Shown here: piece after piece, positions 46,980 through 57,502 of the stretch
Layout of the letters: each line of letters begins with the position of its first letter
How positions within the stretch are numbered: the stretch's first letter is position 1
NCBI GenBank assembly: GCA_047967505.1
Contig: CM106539.1
Source: Dipteris shenzhenensis
Taxonomy: Eukaryota > Polypodiophyta > Polypodiopsida > Gleicheniales
Strand: one strand, 5' to 3'
Length of the DNA: 64,000 nucleotides
Translations under genes and position numbers: made by a program
The notes under the pieces: model-generated
Database searches by the model: none
What the model saw: only the letters and a program-made list of their open reading frames with translations
Told to the model about the DNA's origin: nothing

Positions 46980-48045
46980 GATTCCCTGCTTTCTACATGG
47001 CTCAATAATAATAAAAAGTCAATAGGTGATATTTGTGACTCGCTACAATCTCTCAATATGAACAACATATGAGTTATCATTTTGCCATATTATTAGGAGT
47101 AATTGACACTGCAACCTCATATTTACTTTTGCCAAAAGTAAGATGTAGTCAAGTAATAAAGATGACAAAATATGAAGAGGAGAGAGGAGGAGAGTGGAGA
47201 TGAGGAGAGAGGGCACTGCTAGAGAGCACACCACAAATGACTAATTGTAGACTAGATTTAGCTAAAAACGTAGAATATATATAAACCCTTTTAGGGTTAG
47301 GGTTAAGGTTAGGGCATCTAACCCTCTCCTTTATAGCAATCTACTAGGCTAGTACTATGCACATATGATCAAATGATGTTGAGCATGGTATCTCAACATC
47401 TTCCCTCAAGATCAACATCATGAAGTAGGCCTTCCCTCAAGATGATAATTCTGGGAAATCGAAGAAGGACTGAGCATTACATCCCATCACACCCCTTTAA
47501 TGGGAATGTCCTTCCTTTAAGTCAACCAAGAGCTTATCGGTGCTTCTTGAAAAGCTCTTTACCAAGTGGTTTGGTAAAGATGTCTGCAACATTCTCTTTG
47601 CTATCACAATGCTGCAGTGTGATTTCGCGAAGTAACACTCTTTCTCTAATGAAGTGCTCTCTGACATCAATGTGCTTTGTGGACCGGAGTGATATATTGG
47701 ATTCTTGGCCAATGCTTGAGCTTATCGATTATCACAGTATAATGGTAGTTGGCTTTAATTCATCAAAGTAATCTGTTCCTAAAAATAATCTTTTGAGCCA
47801 TATAGCCTCATATGCACCTGTTTTGCTTCAGTTGAAGGCAAGGAAACAGTTGGTTGTTTGTTTGACAACCATGATATAGCACCTTGACCAAGGAAAAATG
47901 CATATCCCTGTGTCGATATCCTAGTCTCATGATCTTCGGCATAGTCACTCTCACAGTATCCATGCAACCTTGAATGACTTCCTCTATGTTGGGGTAAAGG
48001 GCAGTGTACCCACCCACTTGTACAGTGCCCATGTATACTCATATA
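46980..48045 (-). mobile_element. Copia 3' fragment: RNase H end plus LTR
   Basis: On the minus strand 48042-47500 encodes a Copia RNase H (HGYCESDYAEDHETR, STQGYAFFLGQGAISWLS, KQPTVSLPSTEA, then ALAKNPIYHSG and VAKRML-like pieces) with several frame breaks. A purine run ending near 47400 is followed by TGTTGAGATACC at 47398, which I take as the LTR start. The LTR runs to roughly 46980 and contains a short telomere-like GGGTTAGGGTTAAGG near 47294. The rest of the element upstream is missing. Confidence 0.65.
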
Positions 48046-48049
48046 TATA

Positions 48050-48600
48050 TGATATCACCTATTTCATTAATTTTGGACTTTTTCTGTTGTTTTTGGATGA
48101 AGCCCAAAAATCCTTCCCAAATGAAAACTTTACTTTGTGAAAATATCCTTCCCAAATTAAAATTTTACTTTCTACTTCCCAAATCAAAAGTTCACTTTGG
48201 CACTATCATATTCACATAAAAATATTGTTTTTTCAATCTATACTTTTGCACCAACATGCAAGAATTTGAAATAATCCTATATTAGAAATTCTAGCTATAT
48301 CTAAGTTATTTGTTAATTTAATTATTTTTAATATTTTTCCTTGACGTGATAAATTTATAAATCCATGAAAGGAGACATAAATATTTCATGAAAATAACAT
48401 TGTCACTCGCAATATGCACAAAATTTTTAAAACTTTTAATAAATAGAAAAAAGAAATGATGCCATAAGACCCAAGTTTTGTATTGAACCAAAGAGGTATA
48501 ATAGCAATTATAGCTATTATTATATGATTACATTGAGAGACGTTGCTCTCAGCTAGAGTCTTTATATCCAAAATGATATAGATTGAACATATGTTTACAA
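48050..48600 (-). repeat. H-element tail module, copy 3 (diverged)
   Basis: The reverse complement of 48240-48050 matches 31140-31310 (TGTGAATATGATAGTGCC, AAGTGAACTTTTGATT, AATTAATGAAATAGGTG). 48600-48400 shows weaker similarity to 30755-30850. It lies downstream of H copy B ORF2, as copy 1 lies downstream of copy A. Confidence 0.55.
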
Positions 48601-48629
48601 TTTAAATTGTTGCTCTTAAAGAGCCTCAA

Positions 48630-49065
48630 TTCGTGCCATCTGCATAATTTGACTCCCCATTGTCTTATTGCTCAATGTCACGACAGTCCCTTGCCAGGTG
48701 CCATCTGCATAATTTGACTCCCACTTGTCTTGCCAAGCCTTGCCCCTTGGGTGCATTGACTCCCCATTGTCTTATTGCTCAATGCGATAGTCCCTTGCTA
48801 GGTGCCATCTGCATTAACTCCCTATTGTCTTGCCAAGCCTTGACCCTTGGGTGACATCCAGTGCAAAATACAGGTGCCATCTGCATTAACTCCCACAAGT
48901 TGTCTTGCCAAGCCTTGCCCCTTGGGTGCATTAACTCCCCATTGTCTTATTGCTCAATGTGATAGTCCCTTGCCAGGTGCTAGGTGCATTAACTCCCTAT
49001 TGTCTTGGCAAGCCTTGACCCTTGGGTGACATCCAGTGCATATTTTGACTCTCATTTGACATAGG
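48630..49065. repeat. Composite tandem repeat within the H copy B tail
   Basis: Words TGCCATCTGCATAA/TTAACTCCC, TTGTCTTATTGCTCAATG, AGTCCCTTGCCAGG and TTGTCTTGCCAAGCCTTG with CCCTTGGGTGCA recur in alternation, giving units of about 45-70 bp in a larger unit of about 175 bp repeated some 2.5 times. Non-coding. Confidence 0.8.
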
Positions 49066-49199
49066 AGGTGATGACTCTGATTATAATTGTCTTGGATTGG
49101 CTTCTTGCCTAGTACCCAAATAAAATCCTTCAATGGACTTCAATACAAACCTTTGATCATGGACATTCTTCATTTGCGCTGTCTCCTTCTACTTCCTCC

Positions 49200-50919
49200 A
49201 TGGTGAGCATCCTTAAAAATTCGTGTATATGCAAAATAGTTTGCTGTGGTATTTTTTTTTTCCTTCTACCTCATATCCCATGCGCTTCTTTGATTTCTTT
49301 GCCCTTGAATGCCAAGACACTATGATTGTCTCTGTCGAAACTTGAGAGACTGCTTCATCATTTGGGACCCACTCCTTCATTATACAATTAGTATACAATG
49401 TGTTGTTATCCATATTCTCCTTCCTGCCCTTTGGCTCATACCATATCGCTGTAAATGTTGTAGCTCTCCCTTGGTCATCCTTTGCACATCAACTACTTTT
49501 GCAACCCAAAACTTCACATTCTCATATTCATCATCCAATGGCCGAACCACAACAAAACAATCGACCTCTATATCTACTTGTGGCATAAACTCTCTTCTTC
49601 AGTCCACAATATGGACGTGGGAGTAATGATACAAATTCATTTTCAAAGACTGGAGCTGGGCGCAAATCGTTATGAACATTTGGCCAAAACATATTGCATT
49701 CTTCCTTGACATCCTTTGAGCCTCGCATTCTCTCAAGGTCCTTTATTAAATTTCGTGTCTTGTTAATTACAGTGGTAGTGTGTTCTCTCCAAGAAGGCTT
49801 CGAATCAGGATATCTCCGGAGCATTTCCTCTTTGTATGTAATAAATGCTTTTAATCCTTCTATTTCACAGTTAGACCTCTCATTGAATTCTTGTATAGGA
49901 GCCCATGTTGGATACCTTTCCTTGCTGGGAATTGAAGTTAAGAGACTGTAAGGTTCTTCAGGTTCCCATTTTGTATCATGAGAATACTGTTTCCATTGCA
50001 TTACAAGTTTTTCATCTTTTAAAAAAAAATGAAAGTAGTGTGGATTGGTATGACCTGTCAATGCATCACCACCCATTTGTATGAAAGGTAGAATGAAGCT
50101 CTTCCAATCATACATTCTTTCGAGCCTCTCACATACTATACTTTCCTTATGACCACCAACTTGCCTACCACATCTTCTTACCAAGTCATCTATTGTCTCC
50201 ACATCCTTGCATTTAAGCTCCCTTGAGACTGTGCTAAAAACCTGATCGATACCCTCATGTGTATGCCCAACATACAAAAGTCCACATTCGACCTCATTGA
50301 AGATTCGATGAGCAACTAGCATGGAGCAGAATGCAAACATGAGTACATTCTTATTTTCTCGCCAGCAATAATCAGCTTGTATTCTCAAAGTCGATGGTAG
50401 GCGACCTTTTTCTGCATGTATATTGCGAATTGCCTTCATAATAGATGTTACAACTTGATTGCTATCATGTAGATGCAAGGAATCAATCCATATATCTGCA
50501 AAGAACTTAATTCCATGCACTAACACTCCACATAGATGTGTCTTTAGAAAGTGCTTTCCTTGTAATTTAGGTGGAGTGGCAACAAAACGAGGCAATGTTG
50601 TTGTATTCTGATCCATGCCATCTACAATAAGGCACATGTAGTCATCGGGATGCGAAATAGCTTGCTCCTTCCAAAATGCATATTTTTGTCTGGAATGTCG
50701 AATAAGGTCATGATGAGATTTTCGGTTTTTTTTGTATAATTCCCTTTGATTTGAACATGTTGCACTCTCAATTGCTCGCTTTAAATCATCACAGACATTG
50801 CACTTTGACATTTTTTGCCTCCTTGGTATTTTAACATATCCAAAGTTCTTCTTCCAAAGAGTATACAAAGTATGAGAAGAAGCTATGGCATCCCCTCTTT
50901 GCCTTTGCTTTTCTGCAAT
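49200..50919 (-). pseudogene. H element copy B, ORF2 second part
   Basis: The minus strand continues the DUF7869-type protein: KMSKCNVCDDLKRA, LIVDGMDQNTT, IQADYCWREN (where copy A has ADNCGREN), VGHTHEGIDQVF (where copy A has HTHEDIDQ), then TKWEPEEPYSLL and the C-terminal FVVVRP region. Two core residues are therefore altered. It is open from 50919 to 49531, with frame changes near 49590, 49500 and 49410. The final CSP-x-RK end near 49195 is shared with copy A. Its beginning is on the far side of the Copia insertion. Confidence 0.8.
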
Positions 50920-50924
50920 AGAGT

Positions 50925-51095
50925 TGAGAGTGCTCTCAACGGAAGCAAGAACGGAAGAGGGAAAGAGAGAGACAGAGAGCCACACAAGTTTGGTGGGTGC
51001 AGAACCACCCTAATCTTCTTTTTCATTCATTTATATATGTGTTTGAGTATTGTACATAACTGGGGTAAAGGCACAGTGACCTTTAACCCCCCACA
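50925..51095 (-). repeat. Copia 3' LTR (171 bp)
   Basis: Nearly identical to 56761-56930. On the coding strand both substitutions are C/T differences; the other change is one base in the G-run at the tip. Confidence 0.95.
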
Positions 51096-51108
51096 ACCTC
51101 CCACTTAA
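51096..51108 (-). promoter_or_regulatory. Copia polypurine tract
   Basis: The coding strand reads AAGTGGGAGGT directly before the 3' LTR. Confidence 0.85.
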
Positions 51109-51169
51109 AGGACAATGTGCCTTTAAGGGAGAACAACCAGTGAGCATACTATCCAATGCCCATCAATAC

Positions 51170-52962
51170 ACGACAATACTCAAACCGCTGACTAGGTAGA
51201 CTCTTCGTCAGCATATCTGCACGGTTATCATCTGTATGAACCTTGACAAGCTCTATGCGCTTGTCCTCAAGTACCTCCCTGATGAAATGGTACTTGACCT
51301 CAATGTGTTTGGTCTTTGCATGAAAGACCGGATTCCGTGCTAGCTAAATAGCACTCATGGAATCACTATGCAATGTCGGTACACCTGTATGAATCCCCAA
51401 ATCTCCCACTAGCCGATCAAGCCATATAACCTCCTTGCAACCCTCTATGGCTGCAACATACTCAGCCTCTGTGGTAGACAAAGCAATGCACTTCTGTGCA
51501 CGAGACATCCACGATACTACACCACCTGCAAAGGTGAACACATAACCAGAAGTGGATCTCCTACTATCCACATGCCCTGCATAGTCTGAATCTGTGTACC
51601 CAAGTACAGGCATGTCTCCTTTACCAAAGCAAATGCACATCTCCTTGGTATCCTTCATGTACCTCATGATGCACTTAACTGCCTCCCAATGCCTCTTTCC
51701 TGGATTAGCCATATACCTGCTAACAACTCCCACTGCAAATGCAATGTTTGGTCTAGTAGCTATCATAGCATACATAAGACTCCCAACCGCTGATGCATAA
51801 GGAACCTTAGCCATCATGGCCCTCTCCTCTTCTGATTTGGGACTATCTGTATGACTCAGTTTCACATATGGAGGCAATGGAGTACTCACTGCCTTCCCCC
51901 CCTCCATATTGAAACGCTGCAATACTTTTGTAACATACTCTTTTTGTGAAAGCCAAAGGAGTTTCCTACTCCGATCATGCGTGATGCGCATACCAAGAAT
52001 ATGACCTGCAAGTCCCAAATCCTTCATATCAAAGGCCTCATGCAACTTGGCCTTTAATGCATCTAGCTCATAAGTATTCTTGCTAGCCAATAGCATATCA
52101 TCCACATATAGTGCCAGGATTATCAGGCTATTATCCTTAGCCCTTCTAGTGTAGAGGCAGTGATCAATTTCACTCCTTCTAAAACCCTGGGACCGAATGA
52201 AAGCATCAAACTTTTGATACCATTCTCTAGGTGCTTGCTTAAGACCATAGAGACTCTTTTTCAGCTTGAAACTAAATGCTCTTTGCCCTTTTCTTCAAAG
52301 CCTTCCGGCTGCACCATGTAAATTTCCTCATGCAAATCCCCATGCAAGAAAGCTATCTTGACATCCATTTGCATAAGCTCCATATCCTCTACTGCCACTA
52401 GTCCAAGCATGCATCTAAGTGTGGTCATCTTCACAACCGGAGAGAATATCTCATCAAAGTCCACACCCTTCTCTTGCTTGAACCCTTTAGCAACCAATCG
52501 GGCCTTGTACCTAGGCACATCATCACCTGTGACCTTCATTTTGTAGACCCATTTACATGACAATGCTTTCTTTCCATGTGGCAAAGAAACCAAGTCCCAA
52601 GTCTTATTCTTCATAAGTGAACTCATCTCTGATTGCATAGCATACTCCCACTTGCATTGATCCTCACGCATCATAGCCTCTTTGTAGCAAGAAGGCTCCC
52701 CGCAATCAGTAAGCATCACATAGTCTACCCTTGGAACAAACCTATCAGGCAGTCTAGACACTCTAGATGATCTTCTCAAGGGCATTTCAGCTTGCTGTCC
52801 CACTTGCATATCAGCCACATTTGGCTCATCATTTCCACCAATAGATGATCCATCATCTACCCTTGATTGTATACCTATGGGAGTACTTGGTTGTACCATT
52901 TCTTGCACATTTGGTGCATGGACAGCTTGCTGTCTATCAACATATGCAGGTGGATTCACATC
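51170..52962 (-). pseudogene. Copia reverse transcriptase and RNase H, frameshifted
   Basis: 52959-52261 contains SLMKNKTWDLVSLP, KWVYKMKV, YKARLVAKGFKQEKGVDFDE and MDVKIAFLHGDLHEEIYM. One base is missing near 52272. The other frame then gives the KSLYGLKQA and YVDDMLLAS catalytic box and continues to 51344 with GSLMYAMIATRPNIAFAVG and the RNase H part (GYTDSDYAGHVDSRRSTSG, SRAQKCIALSTTEAEYVA). A TAG at 51346-51344 interrupts the tail, which continues with RNPVFH. Confidence 0.9.
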
Positions 52963-54349
52963 CTAGAAAGTGATTCTCCTCATTTCCACATCCCTCATGG
53001 GTGCCTTATGCATCTTCTTCTCATTGAAGACCACATCATGGCTGCGTATGATCTTCTTTGCTTCTGGATCCCAGAGACGATAGCCCATCTCTCCACTTTC
53101 ACCATAACCCAGAAAGATGCATTTCCTAGACTTAGGATCTAGCTTCTTTCGAAGCTCTTTTGGCACATGTGCATATGCCTCACACCCAAATATACACAAA
53201 TGAGAGTAGGAGGGCTTCTTGCCACTCCATGCCTCTTCAGGAATACCACCATCCAAACTCTTACTAGGTGATCTATTGATCACATGCACTGCAGTCTTCA
53301 TTGCCTCAGCCCAAAAACCACCAGAAAGACTTGCATTGGAAAGCATGCATTGCAACCTTTCTTAAATGGTACGGTTCATCTTTTCTGCAACTGGATTTTG
53401 CTCTGGAGTACGAGGGGATGTGAGCTCCCTCTTAATCCCACGTGTATCACAGAAATGCTAAAAGTCATGAGAGAGATACTCTCCACCATTGTCAGTCCAT
53501 AGGCATTTAAGCATTCTACCTGACTGATTCTCAACCAAGGCCAGCCATTTCTGAAATACCTGGAACACATCACTCTTCTGAGCTATAGCATAAGCCCACA
53601 CTTTCCTAGTTGCATCATCAATGAATGTCACATAGTATTCAGCCCCGCCTAATGACCGTGTAGGCATGGGACCACATACGTCTGAATGCACCAAATCAAG
53701 CATTTCAAACTCTTTCTTTCCTTTTCTTTTATGGGCTGATTTAGTCTGCTTCCCATAGAGACAGTGCTCACAAAATTCAAAATCAGAGAAACTCAAATGC
53801 GGTACATAACCCAAACGGCATAAGAGTTTCATTCCATTCTGGCTCATGTGCCCCAACCTGCAATGCCACAAAGAAGTGCTTGGCTGCTCGGTTATTGCAA
53901 CAACATGATCAAATACCCCTGATACATTCCATTTGGGCTCATGTGCCCCAACCTGCAATGCCACAAAGAAGTGCTTGGCAGCTCGGTTATTGCAACAACA
54001 TGATCAAATACCCCTGATACATGTAAGGGATACAAAGTTCCACACTTGGCACCCCTGGCCGAAAGCATAGAGCCCTTTTGAATTTTCCAACTCTGAAAGC
54101 CAAAAGTGGTGTGAAAACCAGCATCATATAGCTGACCCACTGAAATAAGACTCTTGGTCAGCTTAGGCACATGTCTCACATGTTTCAAAACAAATGCAGA
54201 CCCATTTGCAAAAGAAAACTTTATGTCACCTGCTCCCACTATGTCACATGCATAGTCATTTCCAAGATGCACAAAACTTGTCTTTCCACTATCATAAGTG
54301 GAGAACCATTCCCTATGGGGAGTAACATGGAATGAAGCACCAGAATCCA
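52963..54349 (-). pseudogene. Copia protease and integrase, with duplication and stops
   Basis: Protease D-S-G is in WILDSGASFHVT (near 54347). The integrase HHCC starts in LWHCRLGHMS. The core shows LVHSDVCGPM, YYVTFIDDATRKVWAYA and CLWTDNGGEYLSHDF, then a TAG (53460-53458) and a TAA (53364-53362), and MQCMLSNASLSGGFWAEA. A 95-bp direct duplication (53841-53935 and 53936-54030) within the HHCC region shifts the frame. A last TAG at 52965-52963 precedes the RT region. Confidence 0.9.
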
Positions 54350-55331
54350 AAATCCAATCCTGGGAATATGCATCATCTGAAGTGGTAAGCAACTCTGCAG
54401 ATAAACTAGACATGAAGAGAACGTCATTGTCACTATCATGTGTGACTGCATTGATCTCCTCGATCTTCACTTTTCCTTTGTCCTCCCTTGGACTCTCTTC
54501 CTTTTGATTTGCACCCCAATTTGCATTCTTTTTCTTATCCTTTTGCTTTCTTTTCAGCTTGTAGCAATCCTTTCTCATATGGCCCTTCTTGCCACAATGG
54601 TAACACTCAATGTTCCATGCCCTGGATTTGCTACGTGACTTCCCTCTTTCTTGGGACTTCCCCCTGAACTGTGATCCACCCCTTTGCACATTTAAGGCTG
54701 CATCCTGCTTGTTGCCATCCATAGACTTCTGTCTAATCTCCTCGGCCAACAAGCTACCCACAACATCATCAAATTTCAGTACTCCACTAGGTGCAGAGTT
54801 ACTGACAGCTGTACGGAAGGTATCCCATGAGGATGGCAATGAACATAAGAGAAATATTGCCTTAGTCTCCGCATCAAAATTCATTTTCTGAGCCTGAAGC
54901 TAGTTGAAAATAATATTGAATTCATTCAAGTGAGAAGCAATGGAGACCCCTTCCTTCATCTGCAGCTCAAACAACCTCTTCATGAGGTAAACTTTACTAG
55001 AGGCAGTTTCCTTCTCATAAGTGGCACACAATTTCTTCCACAAATCTTCCGTAGTCTGCTCATTTACTACTGTGAAATAAACTGACTCTGCAAGATGAAG
55101 TCTAATAGTAGACTTTGCTAATGCATCCAACTCATTCCAATCATCCTCAGACATATCCGCAGGCTTAGCTTCAATCCCTGCCAAGGGTTTAATCTGCTTC
55201 TTTTGAATAAGCACATCCCTTATTTGTTCTTTCCACAAAGAAAAGTTTGTCCCATCAAAATTTTTAATGCTGAAAAACTCCTTTTCAGACATGGAAGAGG
55301 ATGCCATGATGCAAATAAAGCAAAATCCCAA
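54350..55331 (-). pseudogene. Copia Gag and nucleocapsid region, with a stop
   Basis: The frame contains FDGTNFSLWKEQIRDVLIQ, the UBN2/Gag-type LAKSTIRLHLAE and YEKETASSKVYLMKRLF, then a TAG at 54902-54900, then LLCSLPSSWDTFR and the zinc knuckle CYHCGKKGHMRKDC. The TAG takes the place of a glutamine expected in this family. Likely translation start is the ATG at 55307 (MASSSMSEKEF). Confidence 0.9.
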
Positions 55332-56747
55332 ATGCTAGTGCCTGCAAGAGAGAATCACAACAAATACCAGGTGCACCCAAATGTGTATGCCACAATAGAG
55401 TGAAATATCACCAAAACTCAAAGCTCAAAGCATCAAAAGATGCATTTGACTCATGTGCATATACTATGCATCCATATGAGCAAATCTGACCCAAAAGAAA
55501 ATGCCAATAAGTGCCAAATGACTCAAGCATAAACACCGTCCACTAGCATATGCATCAATAATATCTCATCCAAGAGAGCATAGCACTATCAGTGCATCAC
55601 CAATAATGTGTCAAAGCTGTCCCTCAGCATAAAATAGCATCCATGTGCAAAGCGTCCATAAAAAATAGCATCCCACAAGGCAATTTGGGCCTATCAGCGC
55701 ATCCAACAAGGATCGCAATGCATCCAAATGGCCTATAAATCATCCACTGCAACCCAATGCATACCACGAATGAGCGTACACTGCTCAAACTCACTGCTCA
55801 AACTGCAACCAGAGTGATCTGCATAAGGTATGCTCAAGAAATCATAGTTCCACGGTAATGAGTGCTACTGAAAATAGAACCTGAGATGCCTCAAAACATG
55901 GGTGCCATTGCATAATCGGACTCAACAAGAAATTCTGCAAATACTCTCTTCTGCCAGAACTCCAAAATCCCAACCAATGAGTGAGAAATGGGAGTCAACA
56001 CTTATCCACTGCCATGTGGCATAAATCTAAGGTTTCAAAACCTTAGTATGAAAAAATGCATAACAGAGAGATGGAATCGAATACACAGAGATCTATAACT
56101 CTGAAAATCCTCCACCGAATCGTGCAAGAACTGATAGGTAGGGGTTTTTGGGCATCCGGAACGCAATGGGACAAACGGTTTTGGAAACCGTGGTCTCAAT
56201 CACTGGGTCCAACACACGGACTGAAAAACGTTTTTGGAAACAGAGCTGTTTATAAACTCCATCGGAGTGCGAATGATGAGCAACATAGAAGTTTTAGGAC
56301 CTGCTGAGTCCACCAGAACTGACAGATTTGCAAATGGTTGCTCCAAACTTGAGTTCCAACACCCAGGCAAAAAACGCAAAAACTGAGACAGTGAGTCAGA
56401 AATCCAATGAAATGATCCCAGATTCAAGAATGAAGGTGTTTCCAAGCTCCTGAAGTAATGTGGACACCAGAAGCAAGCAATAGTTGCCTCTACAAGTCAA
56501 TATGGATTCTCTGTCATCGAACGGAACAGGGAAAAGCTCAAAAAAATGACTTTTTCTTTGAAAGCTCTTAACAGGCTCTCAAAACCACTTCGCAAAGCCA
56601 AAGTGACTTTTCCAAAGGTTCCTCCAAGGTCTCTGCACACTCGGATACAAGTAAATTCACCCACAAAGCTTCCCACAGAGCTTCTCCTTCCTCCCACAGA
56701 GCTGCTGAGCTTCAAGCATTCACGCACGCTCAGCTAAATCACCCGGG
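55308..56747 (-). other. Unusually long Copia leader (about 1.4 kb)
   Basis: Between the primer-binding site and the Gag ATG (55307) lie 1.4 kb with no retroviral-type domain. Many short words such as GCATCCA and TCATCCA recur. A 76-codon minus-strand frame at 56727-56497 (starting MRECLKLSS) has no recognised motif. The leader may hold packaging signals, captured sequence or an accessory frame. Confidence 0.55.
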
Positions 56748-56759
56748 CTCTGATACCAG
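56748..56759 (-). promoter_or_regulatory. Copia primer-binding site (tRNA-iMet)
   Basis: The coding strand reads TGGTATCAGAGC one base after the 5' LTR, the standard complement of the initiator methionine tRNA 3' end. Confidence 0.95.
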
Positions 56760-56760
56760 T

Positions 56761-56930
56761 TGAGAGTGCTCTCAACGGAAGCAAGAACAGAAGAGGGAGA
56801 GAGAGAGACAGAGAGCCACACAAGTTTGGTGGGTGCAGAACCACCCTAATCTTCTTTTTCATTCATTTATATATGTGTTTGAGTATTGTACATAACTGGG
56901 GTAAAGGCACAGTGACCTTTAACCCCCACA
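56761..56930 (-). repeat. Copia 5' LTR (170 bp)
   Basis: Coding-strand tips TG...CA. It has a TATATAAATG box at 56875-56864, a likely promoter. The length is short for a plant Copia LTR. Confidence 0.95.
56864..56875 (-). promoter_or_regulatory. TATA-like box in the Copia 5' LTR
   Basis: ATATATAAATGA on the coding strand, in the middle of the LTR. Predicted only from the motif. Confidence 0.55.
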
Positions 56931-56935
56931 AGAGT

Positions 56936-57480
56936 CAAATACTTCGAGCTTTGTCAAGCCCATTGGAAGGTGCATTTAAGTGATCACGTCACCGTTAGGG
57001 AGTTTGGTAGATATATGGGGTTGAGGTAAAGCATTTTCATGTATGAAGTCTTGCAAAATTGCTACTGCCCTGACAGTTGAGATTCTTGATTTGGACCTTC
57101 CTCTATTACCGTGAATGCTAAATTTGTTGCCACCCTTTGCCTTGGTGACTTAATCCCAATATGTACCATGGGATAATCCAGTAATATTGCGATATGCCTT
57201 ATTACAAATCCTTTTTCCATTTACGAGAGGTTTTACCTTTTGTCTTGAACTTAGCCTTTTATTGCCATTCTGAAGAAAGCAAGAGAGACTTGTGAGAAGG
57301 TATTCATTTCTTTCGCTTCCTCTTCTTTGCCACACATGTCCTCTACATTCCCTGATGTCTGCAAGATCAATGAAGCGCATACATCTTCACTTGCAACATA
57401 GATATCCCAATGCATTTAACATGTTCTCCTCCTTCATAACTCTCTTCCTCTTTGGTTGCTTTTGTGGATCTGCTTTCTCT
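56936..57480 (-). pseudogene. H element copy B, ORF2 first part and linker
   Basis: Linker PQKQPKRKRVMKEENM near 57460-57410, then RFIDLADIRECRGHVWQRRG and SERNEYLLTSLS, LVNGKRICNKAY and ITGLSHGTYWD. A stop lies at 57152-57150, then FSIHGNRGRSKSRISTV and FIHENALPQPH until the AGAGT target site. The sequence then resumes at 50919 in the same order as in copy A, so Copia split one gene. Confidence 0.8.
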
Positions 57481-57502
57481 TCATGCATATGTATGACCAT
57501 TT

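Larger units (their letters stand above)
50925..56930 (-). mobile_element. Full-length Copia element nested in H copy B (6006 bp)
   Basis: The two LTRs (56930-56761 as 5' LTR, 51095-50925 as 3' LTR) begin TGTGGGGG on the coding strand and end CTCTCA. The target duplication AGAGT lies at 50920-50924 and 56931-56935. A primer-binding site and a polypurine tract flank the interior. Order is Gag, protease, integrase, RT, RNase H, i.e. Copia. The LTRs differ by two substitutions and one base length in about 170, so insertion is recent. The interior nevertheless carries five nonsense changes, a 95-bp duplication and a frameshift, so it is non-autonomous. Confidence 0.95.
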
